DNA from: Sodiomyces alkalinus F11 | Taxonomy: Eukaryota > Ascomycota > Sordariomycetes > Glomerellales > Plectosphaerellaceae | Length of the DNA: 64,000 bases | Direction: 5' to 3' | Assembly: GCF_003711515.1 (NCBI RefSeq) | Contig: NW_021167085.1 | Location: 1,528,575-1,592,574 of the forward strand | Part shown: positions 22,700 to 32,030 of the stretch, in pieces | Layout: each line of letters opens with the position of its first letter | Position numbering within the stretch: the stretch's first letter is position 1 | Position numbers and translations under genes: made by a program | Notes under the pieces: model-generated | Seen by the model: the letters and a program-made list of their open reading frames with translations, nothing else | Told to the model about the DNA's origin: nothing | Databases searched by the model: none

Positions 22700-23110
22700 G
22701 GTTGCGGTCGACACTTCGCCGTATAGATACCTTAATGACGACCAGAGACCGGAATCTTGATGTCGTGAGATGCAATTCCCGAGGCAGGTCGTCAAAGGTG
22801 CGATTGCGGCCTGAGGCAGAGAATTCATTGGCAAGTACTTTGTCTTTGTACCTTATCTTTCTAGGTACCTATGTACGGTAAGGTACCTTAGGGCAATCCC
22901 TCGATGCAGACCATCTCTTAGCCGGTAGAGGTACGTACCGTACTTTCCATACGCGTACCCCAGATCAATTAAGACGCGACCAAGAGATACGCGGACCAAC
23001 ACCAAGATAATCGTTACAGTCAATTAACCCCCTCTCTGTCTTTATACGGATAAAGTAGTAGTAAGAGTCGACAATTCGTTTTCACTGCGACATAAACGAC
23101 GCATGACAAT
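22700..23110. promoter_or_regulatory. divergent promoter region, nuo-21 (-) and csm3 (+)
   Basis: A 411-bp space between opposite start codons must contain both promoters. It carries a dense patch of the recurring motif (TAGGTACCTA and AAGGTACCTTAG) at about 22853-22893 and TACGTACCGTAC at about 22930. No specific factor site can be assigned. Confidence 0.5.
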
Positions 23111-24127
23111 ATGACAGCAAACTCTGCAACAAGACCAAGTCTTGATGATCTTGACAATTACCATGTCAACCTGGATGATGACCCCTTCCGCTCCCCCAGT
23201 CCACTACGCCAAAACGACACCGAATCCAAGAAGCGCAAGAGCGATGGCCTCGGCATCGATGAAGAAGTCGACGTAACAAAGCGTGCCAGAGTCCCTCGCG
23301 TGAAACTCGACGAGACCCGCCTCCTCTCGGACGACGGGATTCCCAAGCTCCGCAAGCGTGCCGCTGGGCTGAAGTTCAAGGGCAAAGGCCACGAGGTACG
23401 ACGCCACTCGGTTTTGCATTATGTCCCACGCCCGGCTGTTGTCGTATCATTTTACCATCATCATCTTGATCGTCATCATCACACAGTTTCTCACGCTCTA
23501 GTTTTCATCCTGCAGTTCTCCGACGCCGCCCGCCTCCTCACATTCTACCAGTTCTGGCTAGACGACCTCTTCCCCAAGGCCAAGTTCCTCGACGCCCTCG
23601 CCATGGTGGAGAAGGCGGGCCACAAGCGCGTCCTGGTCAGCAAACGCGCCGAGTGGATAGACGAGTGCAAGCCCCGCGCGTCCGACGAAGCCGATCAGGA
23701 CGACAACCCCCTGGCGAACGCGGAAGCAGCAGAGCCAGCAGTACCAGCGGTGCGATCTGAGCCACGACCGAATCACCAGAACCTACGACCTGCCGCCGAA
23801 AACGAGCGAACGAAAAGACCACAAGCTGCACAACCAAGAGATGATAATGACGATGGCATACCTGACGACGAGGAAGATCTTTACGCCGCCACCCCGCGAA
23901 AGAACAAGCCCGCCCCACGACGGCTGGTGGACGACGAGGAGGACGATGAAGACGACCTAGAGGCTCTCATGGCGGAAGCTGATGCTGGGACGCGGCGACA
24001 AACAGAGACACGGCCACAGGCAGGGACCACGGACTTTGCAGATACTGGTTCTCTGCACCCCGAACCAGACCGAGGGCCCGATGACGACGAAGAAGCGGCC
24101 ATGGCGGAGATGGAGGGGCTGTGGTGA
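23111..24127 (+). CDS. csm3: replication fork protection complex subunit Csm3/Swi3 (TIPIN homologue)
   Basis: Partner of Tof1/Swi1 (Timeless); the pair stabilises paused replication forks and supports the S-phase checkpoint. Two exons (23111-23395 and 23516-24127) give 298 residues after removal of a 120-nt intron (GTACGA to CTGCAG) that is in frame and stop-free, so a plain open frame would wrongly add 40 His-rich residues. The Swi3 domain spans about residues 70-150: [14 protein letters not shown], then [32 protein letters not shown] is split by the intron, then [17 protein letters not shown]. The N-terminus carries a KKRK basic patch; the C-terminal half is acidic and disordered with [13 protein letters not shown] runs. 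The gene is divergent from nuo-21. Confidence 0.9.
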   Translation: MTANSATRPSLDDLDNYHVNLDDDPFRSPSPLRQNDTESKKRKSDGLGIDEEVDVTKRARVPRVKLDETRLLSDDGIPKLRKRAAGLKFKGKGHEVRRHSVLHYVPRPAVVVSFYHHHLDRHHHTVSHALVFILQFSDAARLLTFYQFWLDDLFPKAKFLDALAMVEKAGHKRVLVSKRAEWIDECKPRASDEADQDDNPLANAEAAEPAVPAVRSEPRPNHQNLRPAAENERTKRPQAAQPRDDNDDGIPDDEEDLYAATPRKNKPAPRRLVDDEEDDEDDLEALMAEADAGTRRQTETRPQAGTTDFADTGSLHPEPDRGPDDDEEAAMAEMEGLW

Positions 24128-24867
24128 ACACTCTCTCCATCGAGGAGGTGTGGGACCAAAACGGAAAACCTTCAAATCACCATGACATGATGATATGAGA
24201 TAGGCTTTTGGAGTTTGTTAATTAGAAACGGATACACTAGAGGTAGAAAGTCACCTTTTCGCGGTCGAGACCCTGCTGCGTGGAGCAACTTGAAAGTCAT
24301 GCTTATCTTCTCGGTGGATTCACTGGAAGATAACTTTGTTTTGTACTACCTACCTATCTAACCACGCGGCGCTATCTGGCCCACTGCCATCTACCTTAGG
24401 TATCTATCTACCTTAGCCTAGGATGCCGTACTCAGGCGAATATCCCGCATGCCACCACTCCCATCGTATGCGAACAAGTAAGCTTCATTACGAATACCAT
24501 TTCGAAGACTCGATACGAATCCCAAACCAGAAGCGTGGTATTCTCTGACGATCCCGTCTTCTTGCTCCATGTCTCGCCTATCTGCATTCAGTGATCACGA
24601 GTTGAGGACATTCGCAAAAGAAAACGTATCGCTGTAGTGATACGTGAATTTTGTAGGCACAGAGTCAGACCGAACTGATTTGATTCGGACCATTTCATAA
24701 TGTTACATGCCAGAACACGCCTAGCTGGACAGTTGATGGACGAATAACCCTCTTTGCGCCTGTCGATACCAAATGGTCATAACCCAATTTTGCCTCGCAT
24801 CATCCCGACCACCTGTGGTCATCAAACCCGAATTTTAACATGAGCGTCGTAAGCATCTCTCTCCTCC
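24128..24867. other. convergent 3' flanks of csm3 and hacA
   Basis: No gene found. The interspersed motif (CTACCTACC, TACCTTAGGTATC, CTACCTTAGCCTAGG) clusters at about 24349-24422. Confidence 0.5.
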
Positions 24868-26548
24868 CTAAGCCGCCGAAACGTTCTTCTTGCGTTTCGT
24901 AGGCGCTTTGGTACTAGTCAGTAGTACGACTGATCCGGTTGGTGTATGGGCTTTCGTCTCGGGATGGGGGTCGGGTAAAATCCCTTGCCGCATCATCTTG
25001 CGCTCCTCGACTCGAAGAGTCCAGAGCAACGTCAAGAGAACCTCTCTAGAGGGGAACGGGGTGCCGTCGAGCCACGTCAGCGTTGGCTGAGAATCGCCTC
25101 GCGTCACCGGCCAAGCGGCCCCCATACCCCCAACCCGATCCTCGAAGCCCTCAGACACCAACCGCAATGCCTCCATCGTCGCATCCATAAGGGGACGCGC
25201 CAGAGTGGGGCTGCAGGTTAGAATTTTCTGAAGAGACTTGAGTCTCAGGGTAAGGGGCGTGGTGGCCCATGATCGGGTCCGCCGGGCGCTTCTCTGCTGC
25301 CGCGTTTGTGGTGAGAGCTGCCGCGTTGACCTCGTCGTGGAGGAAGTCGTTGATGTCGAACGGGTCGACCGAGAAGAGGGACGAGTCACCAGCCAGATAA
25401 TCGTCGTCATAATCGATTGATTCGGGGGAAGAGAGAAGCCCGCTTTCAAGGACAAAGCGATCTGCATCAAAGGTCTCTGACAGGCCGAGATGATTGCTGA
25501 CGAGGTGATCATCAGCAGATGAAGGTGCAGATACAGAGCCCAAGTGGTCGTCTGCGAAATTGGCCGAGTCTCCGGACGCTCCTCCGACTGATGACACTGC
25601 AGGTCGCACAACATCGCTGCAGGACGTTGTGTCAGGTCGGAAGAGACGTCGATAGGCTCCGTCTTAATCGCATCGGCATCCTCGTGGATTTCGATCTCGT
25701 CCGCCTGTGGGGCGGGCGAGAGGGCGGGTGATAGGGAAGCGGGGTTGACGGTGGCGTTAGATTGGGTAATCTTGAGGAGATCATCTACTAGGGAGATCGC
25801 CGAGTCGGCAGAAGGCCGCCGACCGTCTGGCGAGCCGAAGAGCTCGGGCAAGAGAGTCATCGAATTGTTCGAGGCGGAAAAATCAAGGGGGGCGGATGAC
25901 CGGGGCATGACACCCGAGTCGCGTTGCATCTTGGCGAGCTCCTCCATCAACCTGGCATTGGCCTGCTGGGCGTGGTTCAGGGCCGCCTCGAGCTCCTTAT
26001 TTTTCTTCTCGAGAGCCTCGACTTCGAGCCTCTTGCGTTCCCTTGATGACTGGGCAGCGCGGCGGTTACGGAGAACACGTTCAACACGCCGCTGTTCCTT
26101 TTCATCCTCCGTCTTGGCCCGTTTCCTAGCAAGTGGTGTTAGGCGCGATGAGTTCTTCAGGTCGGGGAGGGAGATTCAACACATCGACATACCTTGGGGG
26201 GAGATTGGTCTTGGGTTCGGGAAGAATCTGGCCCCACGACTTGCGCTTCTTTGTGGACTTCTTCTCGGACGTGGAGTCGGCACCCGGTGTGGAGGCGCCC
26301 GGTGAGGAGGCTGCCGGAGTGGCGGCGGAAGTAGTTGTAGGGCCGGGGGTCGTCATGCCGGCCTGGGTTGCGGCATGAGAGGCTTCCGGGGTTGCACGTG
26401 GTGATAGGATCTCGGAGGGATCTAGCGTGCCCGGCGTACCCGGCGTACCCGGCGAGAAGAGAGAGGTATACATGTCGGGGGGTGCGGAGAGGAGCGACTC
26501 GGTAGGCGAGCCCTCGAACTTGATCATGGGAGTGTCCCAGGTAGCCAT
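24868..26548 (-). CDS. hacA: bZIP unfolded-protein-response activator HacA/Hac1, two mRNA isoforms
   Basis: HacA activates ER chaperone and secretory genes after IRE1 splices its mRNA. Exon 1 is 26193-26548; a conventional 67-nt intron (26126-26192, GTATGT to GCTAG) joins it to exon 2 in frame at NLPPR|KRAKTEDEKEQ. The bZIP basic region follows (VERVLRNRRAAQSSRERKR, about residues 133-151), then a leucine zipper (LEVEALEKKNKELEAAL onward). Without IRE1 splicing the frame runs to 24868 (537 residues). Removing 20 nt at about 25600-25619 shifts the frame and ends at 25151 (436 residues), replacing a Ser/Thr/Arg-rich tail with an acidic one (LESGLLSSPESIDYDDDYL, SLFSVDPFDINDFL) typical of the active form. 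A longer unspliced and shorter spliced protein is also the Aspergillus arrangement. The last 100 codons of the unspliced frame look coding-like, which is unusual. Exon 1 is Ser/Thr/Pro-rich with a GTPGTPGT repeat. Confidence 0.93.
25600..25619 (-). promoter_or_regulatory. unconventional IRE1-cleaved 20-nt intron of hacA
   Basis: On the minus strand the hexamer CTGCAG occurs at 25622-25617 and again at 25602-25597, exactly 20 nt apart. The first lies in a 7-nt loop (CTGCAGC) closed by an 8-bp stem, ACAACGTC pairing with GATGTTGT, which matches the CNG/CNGN loop that IRE1 cleaves after the third base. The second loop (CTGCAGT) is closed by at least GAC/GTC. Because the hexamers are identical, the exact cut cannot be placed from sequence, but any choice removes 20 nt and gives the same product, joining TQRPA to VSSVGGASGD. 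Confidence 0.92.
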
Positions 26549-28371
26549 GGTGAGCTGCGTGTTACTATTGTGTCGTTGATTTTCTCTATCTCTCCTCGAT
26601 GAGGATGAATGACCTTGGGCAAGTCGTTGGTCAATGATTGAAATAAGAGAGCGGCCTAATCTGGCTGCCTAGAAGGACGACATCATGTCAAGGAGACTCC
26701 AATGAGTCAGCCAGGCAGGTCAATCGACAAATGCTAATGAAAGGTGACGACGAGTAAGCTTGGGGGGTCAGAGGACACGGTGTTCTGTTTGGATTGTTGG
26801 TGTGATCCAGACTCAGACTGGTGCCTGTTAGGAAGGGGCATGGGGCTCTTTATCATCGAGGACACGTTTCCGTTCAAGGGGGTTCGTGCCTGAGGCAGAA
26901 ACCTTCCATAAGGGTAGATGGGTCCGAGCTGCGCCAGGAAAGGGAGTCGCGGAGCGATTCCCTTCCTGTTCTTTCCTATCTCTTCCCTTACAGGGTGGCT
27001 GGACCAGAAAAGTGGGGTCAGTATTATGAATAAGATTCCAGAAGGTGGGGATAGGATTGGGGCGACCTTCCTTCTGCATTAGGGAATACTTTATCATTAT
27101 CACTGCATTATGAGGGAAACGTACCTACCCAGGTAGGCTCAGGGCGGGAAAGGGGGCGACAAAGCCCGCTGTATCGGCTGCAAGGGGATTCTGATGCGTT
27201 CCCCAATAGCCCAATCAGCATAGCCAATGATGCACCGTGTCTTGGTCGGATAGCGGAACAGCCCCATGAATCAGAAACGCCGAGAGGATCAACTTGGAAC
27301 TTACAAAGTACGAACGAAGTACGGAGTCCAGGAGCAAGCCCCCTTTCAGGCGGCCCGGCCATTCAGGCGCCCCTAGGTCTTGATCGCAGCCACCACCTAG
27401 CTCCGGGTTGTGCAGAGTACGAACGGGGAGTGATTAAGATTACCAAGGTAGGTAGTACGAAGTAATGATAGGTACCTCCTAGCCTCTCCGAGGCTGACGG
27501 AGCTTGCAGGACCGAACAACCCGACGATAACAGAATCGACAACTACCTTACCGTGCCCATACCCATACCTCCACAACCACAATGGAATGGAATGATGCAT
27601 GGGCTGTTGTGCCGATACGGAATGCTTACCGATCGAGATTGACGTGACTGGGGCTCCTGTTTTGTCGTGCCCGAGTATAGGTACGGATGGATAGCCTCTC
27701 AAATGAAGAGCCATTCATACATTGTTTGTTACATGGCAAATGACCTAGGTAATGTCGGCGAAATACGAGATCTGTCTTGGTCGTGGGACATTGGCTTACT
27801 CTCATAGCACAGGCTCTACGATTATCGTGTCTTCACATGGCTGACCACCAGCGGGCTACCTCTTGCATGGTACAACGTACGGCTGGCGGAGGTATGCCTC
27901 CAGGCTGGGCCCCGCGTTTATGTCCCGTGCACGCTACGGCACGAGTACCTTTGCACGGAGCACTCGGCACGAGTTCCGTTTCGGGTATCCGGGATAGGCC
28001 AATTTCACCTCACGCTCTCTCCGTGCCTCCGTCTCCCCGCCCTTGGCAAATGCTGTCAATTTCCCGCTCCAGATTCGAATCTGGGGTAGAATCTTTTAGA
28101 AGGGGAGATTTTGCGGAGTGTATGGGTATTGCCGCACTTTCATAGTCCACGTGATGGTTCTTCGAAGGAAGGAGAAGGGGAAAGCGTCAAGACGGACCTC
28201 TTGGCCTTCTTTCTCCCGTATTAATCTTTACCGGGACTTCCGAGAACGAAAAAAGTAAATCCCCCATAGAAATGTAAGTGAGTGCAGGTCATTACCATGC
28301 GGTTAATAAGCAGACGTCTACAAGACTTTATTATTTGCCCTAATATGCCCTAATCCACGTCAATTACTATA
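26549..28371. other. hacA upstream region and intergenic sequence
   Basis: The first several hundred bases left of here in transcription sense are the hacA promoter and 5' leader. No other gene is supported; frames at 26828-27103 (-) and 27777-28145 (+) show no domain resemblance. Motif clusters occur at about 27121-27137, 27306-27327 and 27440-27479. Confidence 0.45.
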
Positions 28372-28834
28372 GGGACTTAATAGGGAGACCTCACGTTTAA
28401 TATCAAGACCTCATATATGATATTTCAGTGGGGCCACGACTCCACCGCCAAACTACATAGGTACCACGCCTATTCTATATATATATATTATATAGAAAAT
28501 CGCAGGCGACATTATAAACAACTTAATCTCATCACTCAATCTCTATCCTCAAATCTTAACACTCACTCAAATATTGGCCCTCGACTCCAACTATCTAATA
28601 TCGCTGCCTACGCCGCCTCTATCTACTATTGTGGTGTTTTGGGCGGTTGGATTCAGAGTTACGGTGTAGGAAGTAATACGTTAAGGTTTACGATATCACC
28701 TGCGATTTTCTACATAATGTGCACATACAAAATAGGTGTGGTATATATGTATCTTGGCGGTGGAGCCATGGCCCTACTAAGATATCACGTATGAGGTCTC
28801 GATATTGAAACGCGAGGTCTCCCTATTAAGTCCC
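28372..28834. mobile_element. 463-bp foldback/MITE-like element, hAT-like 8-bp target duplication
   Basis: The left end starts GGGACTTAATAGGGAG and the right end is its inverted copy. The inverted arms extend for at least 154 bp on each side (28372-28525 and 28681-28834), with weaker similarity further in, so the element is almost a complete hairpin. The flanks are TTACTATA (28364-28371) and TTACCATA (28835-28842), an 8-bp direct duplication with one transition, the size expected of hAT transposases. No coding capacity is visible, so it would be non-autonomous. The arms differ mainly by transitions (A/G and C/T). Confidence 0.82.
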
Positions 28835-30691
28835 TTACCATATCGCCTCTGCTTATGGGGCATCTCCGTCTCGAGAACTTTGTTAACCTCAGTTCTCGGG
28901 CTGGGGAGTGGATAAGATCCGTTGTGTCTGGGAGTTACGCATATTACTGCGTACGAAATAATTACACCATGGACCTGTGTCGCGAAGTCAGGTCGGAGTA
29001 TGATGGTCATATTGCTCCCTTTACCCTTGCTGACTTCATGAACCCAAATTTGGTGTCAGCCAACGTCAGCGTCCTCCTTGCTTTGATGATCGTACTTCGT
29101 GAAAGAGGTACGGAGTAATATCACAAAGTACCCAGTCGTCGTGATTTTCGGTTGCAATGCTTCTCATCTTGCCAGCAATACGGAGGAGAGTAGTGTATTT
29201 AATAGTAACATCGTACCTATGTCCGTGACAGCTTTGGTCTCCCTGCAGAGTACTCGTGTACACTAAATAAAGGCTCTTTGCCACCACATACACGCACGCA
29301 CTGCCCGAGTTCACATCGGACGTAAGAGCATTCGGTGTGATAAGCTAAGCCCTTGGGTCCCATATCTAAATATACTCGACCGAAACGATTATTATTATTA
29401 TTATTTCGAAAAAAAAAGTAAAATAAATAAATAAGTCCTTACCTGCCCTAGTGGCGAGCGCTTGGACACCTCGTCGCGGTCTATTATTCGTGTCCGTTAT
29501 GGCTGGCCTCGGTGCACGACAAAGGCGATGTCGCTTAGCTCGAGATACGCGCGATAAAGGGTGTGTCTAGTAGTTAGTGCTGCAGCAGACATGTGGCTCT
29601 GCCGGAAGTCACTGAAGTGACAAGAACCCTCGTCCACCGTGTGAAACGATATGTCGGTGTGACACGGTGAATCAATTATGGCCAGGGGGCTAACATGCCG
29701 ACGGTGGACGGCTTATTGAACATTCTATAGTTGCCCCAGACAGCTCACGTTCCGGAGTACCATTGCTTCAGTCGGCTCTTCTACGGCTTGACTTGACACA
29801 CAGTAGCCTTGTCTGGGCGATCAAAGCTCTCTGTAGGACGGAGGGTGGAACGGAATCTGATACGGCTACGACTTCACGACTGCTCGACCTTTCGTGGGTC
29901 TTGGCCCTTGGAACCCGGCTTCTCCAGAAGCTCGGTGTCTCCCACGGATCCTTGCCGACAAAACTGTGAACCCACATCACACTAGGTACCATGTAATACC
30001 TATACCTACCATGTTTCTGGGCGGCTGGTGTTAAGATTAGTCAGAAAACCTGCTCGATGTGGTCATGGAGGCACGAGATCATGGACAAGGCAACTTCTTG
30101 CACTCCGACATCTGTCATAAAAGGGCATCTGTCTTTTAATCCAAGGCGCGGATAGTATTTACTGTTACAGATGACTGCACACGATAATACCAAGGTACCC
30201 TTGTGATTCTGCTGCCCATATAATTTACCTACCTTCATACGTGGTGCACGTGTGGCAGGGAGTCCCATGGGATGTTTACGTCATACCCCGGCCCGGACGC
30301 CTTTGAATTGCCCCGCTGCCTTCAAGCTGAGAGCGGACCGACACCACCTGTCACCAGCTGTGAACCTCATGACCTGGAAATCCTGACCAACCAGAAGACT
30401 GGAATCATCATGGATGGAAGTCTAAAGCCTCACGAGGCGAATGTCAAGGCTACCAACCCTTCGCTGACATCTACCTAACTATCTCTAAACCTCGCTTCTT
30501 TCCACCACAAGCACTACGAACTTCAAGCTCGACTAATCATCGTTCAATCTCTGTTACCTCTAGTCCAGCGATCGACTCCGAGCCGACGACGAGAATTGCG
30601 CGAGCACTTTTTGCATCCCCCGTCGGATTGCCCCGCCTCTATCTATCTGCATCCCTACTTCGTCTTCGTCGCGAACATCATCTCCCTCAAC
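28835..30691. other. intergenic region, AT-rich in part
   Basis: No gene was supported. An ATT/A-rich low-complexity patch lies at about 29390-29433. Several TACGGAGTA-type motifs occur at about 29085-29135. The right end is the ESCRT-III gene promoter and leader. Confidence 0.45.
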
Positions 30692-31634
30692 ATGGCGAAC
30701 CGTCAACTCGCTCGTGATATGCAGGTCGAGTTCCAGGCCAGGGTATGTCCTGCCCGATATCTGATCCGCAACCCATGGCCCAGTCCACCGCTCACGTTTA
30801 GAATCCGAGCCGAATGACGACGTGGCTGACAATGGCCCTCCTTATCTTAGTTCCAAGCAAAGCAGGCGAGAAGAGAAGCCCAAAAGGCCGCCAAACAGGA
30901 TCCCATCTTGAAGAAGCAAATCCAAGACGTATGTCCACCAGGGTGAACGAACCGCCGGTTTATAATACAGGACTGACACTCGCGTCTCTCCCATTTCAGT
31001 TGCTCAAGGCCGGCGACACTACGAAAGCCTACCAGAAAGCCAAGATGCTCCTCTCCAAGCAAGCCCTCGCTCAACAGATGGATCAGATGGCCGACATGGC
31101 CGAGCTCTCGGCTGCCCAGATCCAAGCAAACAATTCCATGAACCGCATGACCCACATGATGGGCCAGTCTTCCCGCACCATGGCCATGGCACAGAGGAAT
31201 ATGAACCCGGAGAAGGTAATGTCTATGCTGTTCTCACGTAGAAACAAATTTTCGTCTTCCTTTCTTTTCTTTTCTTTCCTTCTTGCGCGCGCCCCTGGCA
31301 CGGAGGTCTGTCTACGGGATGGCATGGCTAACATTCGAATTTTTGTCGCCAACAGACCCTCGTCACCCTCGATCAATTCAAGCAGCAAAACGAAGAATAT
31401 GCAATGTCCAACGGAATCTACCAGGACGCCATTTCTCAGTCCACCAGCGCCCAGGTTTCTGAAGACGCGGTGCACGAGCTCCTCGGAAAGCTGGCCGACG
31501 ATGCCGGCGTGCAGCTCAGCCAGCAGCTCAATAGCGCCACCCCTGCCAAGGCCGAGCCCGCTTCAGCTACCACCGAGCCTACGGCCGAGGAGGAAGACGC
31601 CCTTCAGCAGAGGCTTCGCGCCTTGAGGGCTTGA
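30692..31634 (+). CDS. ESCRT-III subunit, Snf7 family, CHMP2-like
   Basis: ESCRT-III proteins polymerise on endosomal and other membranes to drive budding and scission and are disassembled by Vps4. Four phase-0 exons (30692-30742, 30851-30928, 31000-31215, 31356-31634) encode 207 residues; all three introns have GTATGT or GTAATG donors and CAG/TAG acceptors. The N-terminal helices are basic (FQAKQARREAQKAAKQDPILKK), then LLKAGDTTKAYQKAKMLLSKQ, as in the Snf7 core. The segment AMAQRNMNPEKTLVTLDQF resembles the helix of human CHMP2B (from memory, KKMDPQKTLQTMQNF). The C-terminal half is acidic with AVHELLGKLADDAGV and ends in QQRLRALRA, a MIM1 motif for the Vps4 MIT domain. Assignment to Vps2/CHMP2B rather than Did2/CHMP1 rests on that central helix; the RLRAL ending is also Did2-like. 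The N-terminus is short for the family, so an upstream exon is possible. Confidence 0.82.
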
Positions 31635-32030
31635 AGGGAGACACATTTGCGTATGCGGCAAGCTGGCTTTTGCCTCGCGTGACCTTAATGACAATGCTTT
31701 TGGGATGATGACGATTTTCGATTTCACATCGGGTTGGTTTGATATGGCGTTCTTTTGTTCCCCGTCTTCTTCTCTCTTTTTAGGACTTCTCGGGTGGATA
31801 GGTTGCATTCGATGATGGTCTGAATACACCAAATAAATCTTATCATATCATATAGGTTGGCGATGGGAGATTCTTTAACCACTTTATTTATAAAAACTTT
31901 GGTTTTGCCGTCATGCCATGCCGGAAGATCAGGAGAGTATCAGCAACGGAGTTTTTCCGAGGATCCTTTACCTGTTATACCTAGATCCTACCTATGTCTA
32001 TAACGTCTAATGTGGCCGAAAAACATACGT
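31635..32030. other. convergent 3' flanks
   Basis: A 396-bp space between the stops of the ESCRT-III gene (+) and ski2 (-). I see nothing else in it. Confidence 0.6.

Noticed and set aside
27777..28145. 122-codon plus-strand frame
   Set aside because: No domain resemblance and no splice context; composition like the surrounding non-coding DNA.
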